A stretch of 64,000 nucleotides of DNA, from contig OY726560.1 in NCBI GenBank assembly GCA_963383645.1, forward strand, positions 88,136,093-88,200,092, given 5' to 3'. The DNA comes from Muscardinus avellanarius (lineage: Eukaryota > Chordata > Mammalia > Rodentia > Gliridae). This document shows positions 45,816 to 56,619 of the stretch, piece after piece. The position numbers and the translations under genes were made by a program. The first letter of the stretch is position 1. Every line of letters begins with the position of its first letter. A model generated the notes under the pieces. It was given only the letters and a program-made list of their open reading frames with translations, had not been told where the DNA came from and searched no databases.

Positions 45816-46351
45816 AGTAAAAATTTTTTGCAAAACAAAACAATATATAAAACCATTTTATACTCGAATTAAATGACCCTGTTTACTTCCTGTTTTGATT
45901 TTGGACATTATTCCAAGACTGTCTCTCTAGAGAATGTTTAAGTTTATGGCCTAAAAATATAACAATTTTAACCTTATCCTGGGGCAAAATTTTCCATTTT
46001 ACAGCAAGATCAAATTTCTATACTTTTAAATAAACTAACATTCAGAATTACCTTAGAGGTTTTTTAAATTTTTTCTTAGGAGTTTTAGATCCATATTAAA
46101 AACAAGCTTATTTAAAAAAAAATCTGGAAAAGCTATGAATATGCTCATCACTAGAGAAGTTTGAATTCATTTTCAAAATAAAAAACAAGTCTTTCCTTTA
46201 GTGAGAAGAAATCATCATGAACATTAAAGTTCACAAATGAACGGACATCTACACTGTTAGCCAATTCTCAATATAAGACTAAGGAAGGCTTATTTTAAAA
46301 CTGCCATTTTGAATTCATAAACTTTGGAAAACTTATTTAAAGTTTTTTTTT

Positions 46352-46519
46352 TTAAACTAGGAATTGAACCCAGGGGCAGTCTGCCTGAGCTATACCCTCA
46401 GCTCTATTTTTTATTTTGAAATAGGGCCTCACGAAGTAGCTGAGGCTGCGATCCTGCAATCCTCCTGACTCAGCCTCCCAGGTACTGGGATTACAAGAGT
46501 GTACTATCACGCCCAGCTA
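46352..46519 (-). mobile_element. B1-dID-type SINE
   Basis: Reverse dimer with a small deletion in the ID part, T-rich tail at 46342-46352. Confidence 0.9.
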
Positions 46520-46579
46520 TTGAAAGATTAAAAAAAATATTTAAGAAAATATTTTGAAGCATTTTTATTTTTGTTTTAT

Positions 46580-46651
46580 GAAAATTGTGGAAAAGAATTT
46601 GCTCTCTAGAATTGAGAAAATTGTGGAAAAGAGTTTGCTCTCTAGAATTGA
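46580..46651. repeat. 36-bp tandem duplication
   Basis: Two copies (46580-46615 and 46616-46651) differing at one base, followed by the start of a third (gaaaatt). It is unique-looking sequence and not part of a known repeat. Confidence 0.94.
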
Positions 46652-46739
46652 GAAAATTCTGTCTCAATATCAATAATAAAGGGGTTAATATGCTCACTTC
46701 TCCTAAGATTACTTTCACTTTAAAAAGAAAAATTATTCT

Positions 46740-46940
46740 AGCTAAGCATGGTGGTATATGCCTGTAATTCCAGTTCTTGAGAGGCTGAGACAGGAGGATT
46801 GCAGGGTTAAGGCCAGTCTTAGCAACATAGTGAGACCTTTAGCAACTTAGCGAGACCCCTATCAAAATAAAATATAAAATAGGGCTGGGGGTGTAGCTCA
46901 GAGATAGAATGCCACTGGATTCAATCCCTACTGTGCATGT

Positions 46941-46972
<32 letters not shown>
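46740..46972 (+). mobile_element. B1-dID-type SINE with (CA)n tail
   Basis: Long-subfamily dimer, ID-like part gggctgggggtgtagctc at 46883. The tail is a CA microsatellite at 46943-46972. Confidence 0.93.
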
Positions 46973-46977
<5 letters not shown>

Positions 46978-47193
46978 GATTGTAGGTATTAGGAAGGGTG
47001 AAGTTGTTGGGGAGGGGGAGGATTCCTATTTTTCTAGTGTGCTAAAATCACAGCAAACAGTGAGGCTCACCATGAAGAGGGTGAAGGCATTTGCAGGACT
47101 GTTTCAGGTCCTGAAGTCAGTCTTTATGCATGTCATTATTTCCTGCACATCTAGCATATAATTTTTCTCTCTTGTCTTTATTTGGAGCATATT

Positions 47194-47505
47194 TGTAAGA
47201 TAAAGTGCAGGTTCGGCCAGCATAAAAGCATGGGGGGCTCCAAGGTACATGCCTTTATTGGTGCAGCCCCTCCTCCCGGGGATGGAGCCGTTCCGTTCTG
47301 GGAATTCGTGCAGCCCATCCGCCCAGCCCATCCCAGCGTCCCATCTGGCGCTGGAAGAGGTGGGCTCTTCCTTTTGAGATATGCATCTCAGGGGGAGGGG
47401 TTTACTCATGGGAACACGATTCTCATGAGGGTTTTGCCCCCCCCCCATGCCCGCACAGAGGTTATGTGACGCAGAGGTCACATGAGTGCGGGACCCGACT
47501 CATCA
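47194..47505 (-). repeat. ERV 3' LTR (left copy)
   Basis: 312 bp, TG...CA ends. Differs from the other LTR at roughly one base in ten by eye, including a 6-bp gap at the site of gatatc. Minus strand has AATAAA just downstream of ctgcacc. Confidence 0.85.
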
Positions 47506-49545
47506 TCCCAGCCTTTTGGTGATAACGGGTGAAGATTTGACCCTCGAGCTACTTCCTGCTGTCAAGGGGTGTCGTAAGGGGCCCCTTGGCTGGGAGAGGT
47601 TGAGTCCACCAGAAATGGGCAGGTGGGAGCGTGGCTGCAGAGAGAATTGGAGGTTACCCTGGACAGCTTAGTGATGTGCATTTGAGGAGACTTGAACAGG
47701 CGAGGGGCTATTAAAGAAAAAAAAAATCGTGAGAGCGAGTCCTGGGAAAGGTAGGAACCCATCAGCTAGTGGCCCTTGCCCACAAGAGATGGAGCCCAGC
47801 AGCTGCTGGCCTTTGGAACCCTTCGAAATATGAGGTAAATTGTCACTAGATTTATTAATACAACAGCAGCCTTTTCCCTGAGGAAGACATACACCACCCC
47901 TTTAGCAGTTTTTCATTAGACCAGAGTCATTAATAGCAGCATTTTCCTGAGAGAAACACATGCCATTCTTTTTTGCAGTGAGTGGGTTTGGGTTCATCTG
48001 GTCAAATGAAAACATGCCATTGAATCAAAAGCATCAGTAATGGATTTCAGAGGTTTAATGCTTATGGCAGTTTGGCATCCGAAGAGGGAGAGCTCTGTAG
48101 TATGTAAGCAAGTGGACCTGCTAAAATAAAGACATCAAAGAGAATTATGCTGAGAACAAAGCTTGGTAGGCCCCAACACTGTGCAAGAGAATTTGTCATG
48201 GAACTGTTGTAACGGAGCCCATTTAGATATGGCATAAGCCTTGGGCAGAGCAATTTTATTCTGTAAAGGAGGGCCTGTAGTGTGTGGGCAGGAGAACTTA
48301 CCATCAATCCCCTAGTCTGAGATTTGGGAAGGGAAACTAGGGCCTGAAAGGTTGGAAAGATTGAGCAGGCCACCAAAGAGGAGACTGGCTTACCCTGTTC
48401 CTATAGAGTTACCCTGGGCCAGCAAGGAGGATGGAGGAAGGAGGATGAGGGATCTAGGAACTGTCAGTTCTTGGCCAGGCCAAACAGGGCAAGCGACAGG
48501 TCCTGGCCTGGAAGGGTGGTCCCCCTGTGTTGAGGCACCTGGGACTCACCACTTTTAAAAGGCCACTTGTCTTTCTAGTGGCCATTCAATCCACACCTGA
48601 AACAGGCTCCTGGAGGTGGTTGTCTTTCCTGTCATCCTCCTCTAGGTGGTGCTTGTCACCCTGAAGGCTGCCCTCCTCCACTGACTGACACAGACCACAC
48701 CTTCTGCACCAGCCACTTCATGAAGTGGGGCCAAGAGAGAGGGAGATGGGGCCTGTAACTCAGATGGATCAGACTCTGGCATCCACATGTCCTTGCAAAA
48801 TGGCTGCTGTGAGTCCGCAGAATTGCAGGTGTGTGACCCAGAAAGACCACCAGGTGGCACCTGTGAGTTCCCACGTGGTGACCAAGATGGCGGCTGCGGC
48901 TGGTGGGAATCTTCAGCTGGCTTGACTTGGGCAGTAGAGCTGGGAGTGGAGGAAAGCTGGGAATGAAGGCACAAGAAGGCCTGTATATATAAAGCCTCTG
49001 TCCATTTTGCGGACCACGTGCAAAAATTACTGAGAGCAGTCAACATCCCAAGATCTAGCATTCACATCTCAGGCTATCAAAAATTAATATCTAAATCATA
49101 TGTCTGTCAGACCTCAGTGCAGAAGAAAACGAGCTTCTCTGGGGATAGTTCCCCAGATAAACCCAGAGTCTGGAGATTAACCAGAACACGACCTAGTCCG
49201 AACTGGGAGTCAATCTTTGATGGCTGACTTCCCCCCGTAACCGGTCAGCAGGCAAGAACGAAAGCAGGGATTTGGCATCCCAAGATTCCACCTAACATCC
49301 GGAAACAGCGTGGTTGTGTTTGAGAAGGAGGTCTCCGTTCCCTTTATACAACCTTAGATTGGCCTGGCCAATTGCAGAGAACTTGAACACCAAATATTTG
49401 GATTTATCTAAGAGCCAAAGCCCAAGTTCGGAAGGGGCTAAAAGCTGGAACCCGCTTACTCAATGAAGGGGAAGCTTACCGCAGTGTAAGCGCTGAGAGG
49501 CTGCAGAGCCAGGAGCACGCAGTGGAGATGTCGCGTGAAATCAGG
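47506..49545 (-). other. ERV internal region, no recognised retroviral gene
   Basis: Minus-strand frames at 48376-48062 (104 codons, with a hydrophobic stretch near residues 70-95) and 49061-48642 (139 codons, Pro/Ser-rich) show no motif I can assign. A lone aagatggcgg YY1-type site is at 48885-48894. The segment adjoining the 3' LTR at 47506-47520 (minus strand aaaaggctggga) is a plausible polypurine tract. Confidence 0.5.
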
Positions 49546-49785
49546 GCTGTATGAGGTTTCAAGATGGCTGCCGACTGCTAGGATTGGCTAAGAGTCAAGT
49601 AGGAGGAGTTCAAGATGGCCGCTGGCTCCTAAAATTGACTAGGAGTGAAGTAGGAGGAGTCCAAGATGGCCACCAGCTCCTAGGATTGGCTAGGAGTGAA
49701 GTAGGAGGAGTACAAGATGGCTGCTGCCTCCTAGGATTGGCTAGGAATCTGGAAGAAGTCCAACATGGCTGCCCCCAGAGCGAGC
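49546..49785 (+). repeat. 51-bp tandem array with YY1 and CCAAT-type motifs
   Basis: AAGATGGC cores recur at 49561, 49612, 49663 and 49714 (51-bp steps), and a variant aacatggc at 49762 (48-bp step). Most units also contain attggct, an inverted CCAAT box, and taggaggagt. It lies about 0.7 kb inside the 5' LTR of the ERV. A binding or enhancer role is inferred only from motifs. Confidence 0.88.
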
Positions 49786-50479
49786 ACGTGGCTCTGGTAA
49801 AACAGCCACCAGTCGAATGGCATGGTTAAGGCCGTGCACCAGGCATGGGGCAGACTCTGAGCCCAGGCCACATGGCGTGTGCCTCCCATGGGTCTGACCA
49901 GGCGGGTGAGAGGGCCAGAGTACTTGCCAGGGTCCAGGTAGCAAGTAGAATCCGGAAGCCGGCGCGGGAAGTGCCAAAAGCTGGGAGCGCAGAGCCAGCG
50001 GAAAGCGCTGAAAATTGGGCGTTTGTAATGCTGAGTCCAGAAGAGCAGGATGGAGCCGGGGTGGGTCTTTGTTCCAGGCAGAAAGGAACTGGAGTTGCGG
50101 AGGCCAGGCAGAAGGTTGGCAGGAGAGGGTCTGCAGTTAATGGAGCCGGTGCATGCCCAGAACAGCTGAAGGCAGGATGGAGAGCGGCGTCGCTGGACAC
50201 GGGGCCAGAAAGTGTCCAGGCGGTGGGGAGATGGTGGTGGGACGGTGTTCCGGTGCTGGCGTTCCAGGGTGCATGCTGGGGGTTTCTCTGGGCTGCCATC
50301 TGCGGCAGCGGGTGGCGGGCCATGGGTGGCAGTGGTGGGCTAGAAAGACTTTCTCATTGTCCGGGCGGGGCCAATGGTGGCCGTGGCAAAGGTTTCTCTG
50401 GGCCACTGTCCACAGAAGAGGAGTGGCGGGCCACGGGCCATGGGCTTAGCTGCGCAGATCAAAGGACCCAAATCGACCC

Positions 50480-50491
50480 TTTTCGGCACCA
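50480..50491 (-). other. Retroviral primer-binding site, tRNA-Phe type
   Basis: Minus strand tggtgccgaaaa against the expected tggtgccgaaac. Three bases separate it from the LTR end. The match drops after base 11. Confidence 0.75.
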
Positions 50492-50494
50492 TGA

Positions 50495-50812
50495 TGTAAG
50501 ATCAAGTGCAGGTTCGGTGAGCATAAAAGCGCGGGGGGCTCCAAGGTACATGATATCAGCCTTTATTGGTGCAGCCCCTCCTCCCGGGGATGGAGCCGTT
50601 CAGTTCTGGGAACCTGCGCAGCCCATCTTTGTGGCCCATTGCAGCGGCCCATCCAGCGCTGGAAGAGGCGGGCTCTTCCTTTTAAGTTATGCATCTCGGG
50701 GGGAGGGGTTTACTCGTGGGAACACGCAATTCTTGCGAGGGTTTTGCCCCGCCCTGCCCGCACAGAGGTCACGTGATGCAGAGGTCAACACGAGTGTGGG
50801 ACGGACTCATCA
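50495..50812 (-). repeat. ERV 5' LTR (right copy)
   Basis: 318 bp, minus strand begins tgatgagtcc and ends cttaca. In order: a palindromic tcacgtga E-box (50770-50777), a TATA-like cttaaaagg (about 50677-50685) and AATAAA at 50567-50562. This spacing implies a short R region, like IAP LTRs. Confidence 0.85.
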
Positions 50813-50817
50813 GTATT

Positions 50818-51136
50818 CAAATTACTTCCTCACTGCATTTTCTGCCCCCATCCATCAGCAGTTGTCCAGCTTTGTCAAATTCAAGGGATTTCCTGAGTCC
50901 ATGTAGAGATATTTACAGCAGATGGTTTTCAGTGCCCATCCAGGTATGACATTCTGTTCCTTTAGTGAACTTGGTATACTTGACTTTGATAAAAAGTAGA
51001 CCAGGCAGACTCCTGAGTAGACAAAGTATCATCCTTTCCTGTTATCATCTATGCCACATATACACTAAATGTCCCTTAGGCATTTTGCAAAGATGCCTTA
51101 TTATTATTTTATTAAATAATAAAACCAAGAGGCATT
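50818..51136. other. Unannotated stretch
   Basis: No recognised element. Confidence 0.4.
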
Positions 51137-51435
51137 ATTAGTTTCCTGTTGATACAGTGACAAATTACCAGAAGCTCAGGGGCTTCAAGCAACATGTGTT
51201 TATTGTATTGTTTTGCAGGTCAGAGGTCTGCAGGGGTTTTTACTGGGCTGAAGTCAAAGCAAAGCTGCCTTCTTCTCTGAGAGTTAGAGGGAGGTCAGCT
51301 TCCTTATCTTTTCTTGCTTCTGGATACTGTCAGTGTCCCTCAGCTCTCCCCAACAGTGCTTATGGAGTTTTCCTCATACTGCCTCACTCTGGAGGAATTC
51401 AGTTTCAAGGACAGCTTCCGCAAGTACTGACTCAT
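51137..51435 (-). mobile_element. MaLR-type (MLT1-like) LTR fragment
   Basis: Plus strand reads the reverse of the MaLR LTR 3' end: ttagtttcctgttgatacag, gacaaattaccagaagctc, ggcttcaagcaacatgtg, then aggtcagaggtctgc and tcactgggctaa-like words. Confidence 0.78.
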
Positions 51436-51617
51436 TAGCCTAGCGAGACCCTATTTCAAAACAGAAAATAAATTAGGGCTGAGGGTGTAGCTTGAAGGTA
51501 GAATGCCCTTGGGTTTAATCCCTGTCAGCACACACACAAAGAAACAAACAAACAAAATAAACAAACAAACAAACCAGACCTGGGAGTGTAGCTTAGAGGT
51601 GAGAAGTTCCTGGGTTC
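51436..51617 (+). mobile_element. SINE 3' part, (AAAC)n run, then a second ID-like tail
   Basis: 51436-51530 is a linker plus ID-like part. An (AAAC)n tail follows. 51573-51617 is another ID-like end (acctgggagtgtagcttag). Two truncated SINE tails are joined. Confidence 0.75.
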
Positions 51618-51800
51618 AGCTGGGCGTGGTGGCACAGGCTTGTAATTCTAGTACTTGGGAGGCTGAGACATGATGATGGAAGGTTTGTGGTATGCCTCTG
51701 CAACTTAGCAAGACCCTGTTCAAAAAAAAAAAAAAAAAAAGGTAGGAGGTAGAGTGCAGAGGTAGAATTAATTCCTAGAACCAAAAAAGAAAAAAAGAAA
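51618..51800 (+). mobile_element. B1-dID-type SINE with poly-A linker
   Basis: Left monomer from agctgggcgtggtggcac, then an A19 run at 51721-51739 in place of the normal linker, then a degraded ID part. Confidence 0.88.
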
Positions 51801-51884
51801 AGAATACAGGTAATGTAGCACAAAGACTGGTGACACCAAGTTTGGTGTTCAAAGTCCTCCTCAGATGACAGGGTTATTTATTTG

Positions 51885-52260
51885 CAAATGTCAGCTCACC
51901 CATTAGCAAGTTATTCATCAGCAATGGGACCTGTTAAATATTCACTGGAATCGGTGGTGAGTGGTCCTACACAGTGATTTACTCCATTAATTTCCCTACT
52001 GGTACATTTAACGGGTAAGATGCATATGGTCTGGATGGCGCAGCGTTCAGGAACCCTGCAACTGGTTGTACTCAGTGTTCTCTGTGGTGGGACTGTTGGC
52101 AGGAGCTGGAGCAGGCCCTCGTCATTGGCAGTCCTCTGCTTCTCGGATTGTACGTGCATCTGTCGGGCCTTCTGTGGCTCCTCGAACGTCATCTCCCCAC
52201 TAAACACTTTGGCAGCAACCTTAAAAACATCTGTTGCCCCATCCTAAGAACAAACTAGCT
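51885..52260 (-). pseudogene. Possible gene remnant, unidentified
   Basis: Minus-strand open frame 52207-51911 (98 codons) extends upstream in frame to a ttgttcttag that could be an old splice acceptor or a chance match near 52247. The first part (VAAKVFSGEMTFEEPQKARQ) has a balanced soluble-protein composition. A second frame after it reads APSRPYASYPLNVPVGKL, as if a frameshift had occurred. An AATAAA lies at about 51890 on the minus strand. I do not recognise the protein. It could be a processed pseudogene, an exon or chance. Confidence 0.3.
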
Positions 52261-52663
52261 GCTCCTGTCAAGCAAGGGTGGCACTTGGCAGTTCATGCCC
52301 TAGTCTTCCTCAGACCACAGAACCAAACCCTGCATATGTGACAAAGGGTAAAGCCTATGTAACAGGCATATTGTAGAACCATTCTCTCAAACACTAACAA
52401 GGCATCCATCTTACTGGAATGCCACATGTAGGCAATTTCAGCACAGCATCTATAAGCTTTTGTTGAAACACTGGTTCCATTCCCAGCTCTGCCAGCTTAA
52501 CAGCAGAGGGATGTTAGGCAAGTTCCTGAACCTCTTTGGGAAGAGTAAAAACCTGACCTGTCTGGTTGACTCTTAGAGATATACGTACATGATTAAGATG
52601 TGGCCTCTGAAAACTCACATATAACAGCTTGATTTATAGAAATCAAAATTGCAAGTTAGGGAT
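52261..52663. other. Unannotated stretch with MIR fragment at 52480-52560
   Basis: MIR antisense words ttcccagctctgccagctt, gttaggcaagttcctgaacctc are clear. The rest is unrecognised. Confidence 0.55.
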
Positions 52664-52886
52664 TCTTTTTTTTCTTTTTTGGTGGTACTGGGATTTCTGG
52701 AAACCCTTCTACTTTTGGGCTACACTCTCAGACCTATTATATATATTATATATTTTTTATATATATAATATATATATTTTGAAACAGGGTCCCCTAAGCC
52801 AGTGAGGCTGACTTTGAACCTGCACGATCCTCCTGTCTCTGTCTCCCAAGCGCAGGGATTACAATTGTGCGCCACCACGCCCAGCC
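52664..52886 (-). mobile_element. B1-dID-type SINE, short subfamily, with AT expansion
   Basis: Reverse dimer with tgggatttctggaaaccctt at its ID end and ccctaagccagtgaggctg in the middle. The linker has expanded into a (TA)n palindrome-rich stretch at 52735-52780. Confidence 0.92.
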
Positions 52887-53298
52887 TTGTATTTTTTATT
52901 AGACATATACATCTTGTTTTTCTTCTAAGAAACAAAAACAGCAGTGAGTGACATTCAGAACCCAATCTATTGCTCACAGATAGACCTTAAGAATATTGCG
53001 CACTGGGTGTTAAAGCCGAGCTATGCTGTCCTGGTGGGCATGAATAATCTCATAGGCTGTTCACTTTAGACAGTTATTGTGCAAACTACAAAGTATGAGA
53101 CTGTTCCCTGTGTTACCAATGTGTAGCTTCTGCTCCCTTACCATTCACCACTTCAGGCTTGCTCTACCTGCCCTCTTTATAGACTATTTCCTGGGATATT
53201 CAGTCTTAGTATTACTCCTGCTCTCTAACAACATGCAATCTAGAATGAACCTCTGTTTCCTTAAAACCTCCTCAAAATTTCAAAATTATTCCATAACA
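52887..53298. other. Unannotated stretch
   Basis: No recognised repeat or exon. Confidence 0.4.
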
Positions 53299-53545
53299 GG
53301 CCAGGTGTGGTGGGGCACACCTGCAATCCCAGTACACAGGAGGTTGAGACAGGAGAATTGCAGGTTCAAAGACAGGTTCAGCAATATAATGAGGCTTCCA
53401 GCAATCAGGTTAAACCCTATTTCAAAACAAAAAGAGTTGTGGGTGTAGTTTAGGGGTAGAATCCACCTGGGTTCAATTGCCAGTATCATACACACACACA
53501 CACACACATACATACATACATACATACACACACACATACATACGT
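53299..53545 (+). mobile_element. B1-dID-type SINE with CA/CATA tail
   Basis: Full dimer from ggccaggtgtggtggggc to caattgccagtatcat, then a CA/CATA microsatellite at 53490-53545. Confidence 0.92.
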
Positions 53546-55787
53546 ATTTGATATTTGATAATAGACCAAATTCCATGTTAGTTTTTTGCTAGCACTGTCT
53601 TGCAGGGACATGCTTCATTTGTTGGCTGCAGTGAATCACAGACCTGGCTGCTCATCCACAGCTCTTGCTCTTCACTGATGGGCATTGTTCTTTCCCCAAA
53701 CCAATTTACCAATGATGGCAGTGAAATAACTGAGTGAAATTATAAAATTCTACAAGTCTTACATTAGTTTTATTCTTTAAAAGTAAATTGTATTACTTTT
53801 ATCCATATTAAGGAACTTTAAACCAGCAAGAACAGAGCTTATAATGAAGAACAGTATTTCTTTGCTCGATCTTTACAACTCAACACCAAGAGAGAACATG
53901 GTCTGGGGGTAATTCTGCTCATTTCAATTGAAGTTTAATCACTGTATTTAGTTTCCCAGAAAACCTTCCTTGTTTTCTGATTTTCTTTTCTTCGTTGTAT
54001 TCTTAGAGCTCTATCAATGCAGTTGACTCTTGATTTTCACTTCTGTGGACACAAATTTGCTGCCATTATAATTTTTGCAATATTTCAGGTAAATTTCTTA
54101 TCACTGATAGCTTGTTTTTATAGGGAGAATAAGGGTTTAGAGAAGTTGACCCGTGATAGTAATATATGCAGATTGTTGTATGAAAGATTTTATGTATGAA
54201 ATTTGCTTTTAGATCAATGACAGTATAGTATCCATTTGTAAAACAGACAGCAGTAACCGTGATTGTTCTATAATCTTGTATGTTTACAGAAAGAAATAGA
54301 GGAAATTCCAAAAGACTCAATTAAAGATGAGTTGAGTTGTTGTTGAGTGACCAATCTGGCTTGCATATCATTGTTCTCTCTGACCTTTTGGGCAAAACAG
54401 CTACAAGCAAGCAGACTCTTGTGCACCTCTTTGTTCTATTATAAAGAAGCTCCTCTTTAGTTTATGTCTGACTTCAGTGTTCTAAGTATTTTACATACTT
54501 TAACTCATTGAATTCCCATGCAAACCCTGTGAGTCAACTTAGACATCCTTCAAATAGCTTTTAAGATATTGGCATTTAAACTTTTTTCCTTTAAAGCAAT
54601 CTTTTCTATCAAAGTTACAAGATCAGGTAGAAAGTGGCAGGCTTCCATTTTGTGACTTTTGTAAACATGGCTCTATGTTTCACTCCTGGATGTACTGGTT
54701 TCATATTTTTCCTTTCGTAAAATCTGCCCAGGGAAAACTAGCCAACTGAATTTGATTGTGAGGTCTTACTCCAGCCAATGGGGGATGGCGCAATGGTCTC
54801 TGTGCCTCCAGCGTCCGCGAGTCTGTTTGTGGGCTGTTTTTATGGTGGCATTTGCAACTTTCTGCTCAGAAGTAAATTGCCTTGCCTTTTAGAACAAACA
54901 AACAAACAAACTATTTCCTTTGGCTTAAGAAATGAAGATTTTTATGATACATTAAAAAAACCTGGTTAAAATGACAAGTATGGTTGTCAGTTTTCTCTCT
55001 AACTTAATGGTAGTTGGACAGAGTTGCTCATTTATCTGACTGTTTTCACATATTATCTTAACTCTAAGATTACTCACTGGGAAATCAAATATCCTAATCA
55101 AGATATCTTAATATATTAGGTTAGTTAATTTGGCATGGGACATTAAAAATCATCTCAATTTTCATTTACCCTCTTTGGTCTTAAGTACTCACATCTACTT
55201 TCCGTCTATGGTTTTGATTTGAAAAACTGGTGCTATATAAACTTTGAACCCTTAATTTATAAAGTATAAGAAAAGAATGAGTGATATGGAAAATTTATGG
55301 CCACAACATGTCCCTTCAGCTGAACAGATTCCAAGCTGAAATGCCTTGTGTCTGTCTACACTTACAGTAGGAAAGGTGGATTTCCAAATCAAATATATAA
55401 AAATTTCCAGGGCTTGATAAACAGACTTTTGTAGAATCTTACTCTTAATTGCCTTGGAAATATTTTTTACATGCTCAGTAACTGAAATTAAATACTTGTT
55501 AATTAGGAATTAGATTTTATTGCTTATTTAATATGAAAGAATGCATAAAAAGAACAGTAAAATGTCAATATTCATGTCTCAAGCTTGGCTAATGGGCATT
55601 GATTTAGCAGCAGAGGTTTTACTTTGATGAAAGCTTCAGCCAAAATGATGAGAACACATAAGTTTTAATAACAGTCATTTTTACTTATGAGTGATGAAAG
55701 TCTATAAGAAGGCACCCTGACTGCTAAGTTTAATGTAATTCTCACATTGGCTATCTGGACTGGAGTGAATTTTTCAAGGTGATTTCA

Positions 55788-55790
<3 letters not shown>
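53546..55790. other. Repeat-poor stretch
   Basis: About 2.2 kb of AT-rich sequence with only a MIR-like trace at 54460-54560 (gtgttctaagtattttacat, then gaattcccatgcaaaccctgtgag). No exon with convincing codon structure is seen. Confidence 0.45.

Positions 55791-55830
<40 letters not shown>
55791..55830. repeat. (CTG)n trinucleotide microsatellite
   Basis: 40 bases of uninterrupted TGC repeats (13 units). The minus strand gives a poly-Ala frame and the plus strand poly-Leu/Cys. No surrounding coding exon is apparent. Confidence 0.97.
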
Positions 55831-56619
55831 ATTGACATAGCATGTCTGTAAGTGCTCTCTGGCTTTTGATATGCTTTCACATGCAAAATCACATTATCTT
55901 TACCACCACCTCCAAGTTTTACAAAGCTGGAATACACAGGAGAAAATACAAACAGGAATATGTCCAACCATCTGCTCGCAAAAGTCTAATTTGGGGACAG
56001 ATTCTTTTCACTTATAGTTGTACTATAAGGGAGACTCGAATGAGACAGGTATATTCCCAAAGGCAGGGTGTCAATATCTCAGAATTTATGATTGAAAATG
56101 ACATAAATAGAAGATCTGTAAGCCATATTTAAACAATATATATGCATATATATGCATGCATATATGTATTTAATTTTTCTGGCAAGGTGTTTTGAAAATT
56201 TTGAATTTAATGCCTTTTAGTAGCCAAGTTGTCGCAGCCTCCACTCATTCACCCGGCTTATGTTTACTTGCTCCTGATGGAGCTCCCTACCTCTGAAGGA
56301 AGGCTGCCCTGTTCCCTAGGCCTGGGGGCCTCGAGTCCCATCATGCTTTATGTGAAGAGGGCTCCCAGGAGCCTTTCTGTAGACACCGGGGCTTCCTGCA
56401 TCCTGGTATGGAGGGGAGGATAGAGAAAGTCATCTTATTGGGTCTAAGCAAAAAAAGACTTTAAGGATGGAGTGAATTCCAAGATGACCATTCAAGAATA
56501 GACCTTATTCTGATGGTTTTGCTTAGATTGTCTGACGCAGAAAACAACTGGAAGTTGGAGACATGGGTTGTTTAAAGCGTGAGTAAATGAGAGCTATACT
56601 TGTCCTCCTTAGTCACCAA
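55831..56619. other. Unannotated stretch
   Basis: Contains a TA/TGCA-rich patch at 56139-56170. No gene or repeat recognised. Confidence 0.4.

Larger units (their letters stand above)
47194..50812 (-). mobile_element. Class II (IAP-like) endogenous retrovirus relic, non-coding
   Basis: Two LTRs in direct repeat enclose about 3 kb. On the minus strand the 5' LTR (50812-50495) is followed after 3 bp by a primer site reading tggtgccgaaaa (50491-50480). That matches the 3' end of tRNA-Phe at 11 of 12 bases, the primer type used by IAP elements. Flanks are atatt (47189-47193) and gtatt (50813-50817), a weak 5-bp duplication. The internal region shows no gag, pro, pol or env domain, only short open frames, so I class it as a decayed or inherently non-autonomous element. 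It carries a 51-bp tandem array. Confidence 0.8.
49845..50906 (+). other. 353-codon open frame antisense to the ERV 5' end
   Basis: The longest open frame in the window. It runs from the GC-rich ERV leader through the primer site and whole right LTR into flanking DNA, opposite in direction to the ERV. Composition is Gly/Ala/Arg/Trp-rich, as expected of GC-rich DNA read in a stop-poor frame. No domain, signal peptide or repeat-independent conservation is visible. Most likely a chance frame. Confidence 0.35.

Noticed and set aside
47220..47270. tttattggtgca in the ERV LTR as an L1 3' end
   Set aside because: Coincidental similarity to the L1 terminus; the surrounding sequence is LTR, repeated at 50562, and contains the retroviral AATAAA on the minus strand.
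49826..50323. 165-codon minus-strand frame as a possible gag
   Set aside because: In the right orientation and place for gag, but it is Pro/Ala/Ser-rich and lacks any matrix, capsid major-homology or zinc-knuckle motif.
55785..55967. Poly-alanine protein with a membrane-like start
   Set aside because: The alanines come from the CTG repeat on the opposite strand, and the rest of the frame has no support.
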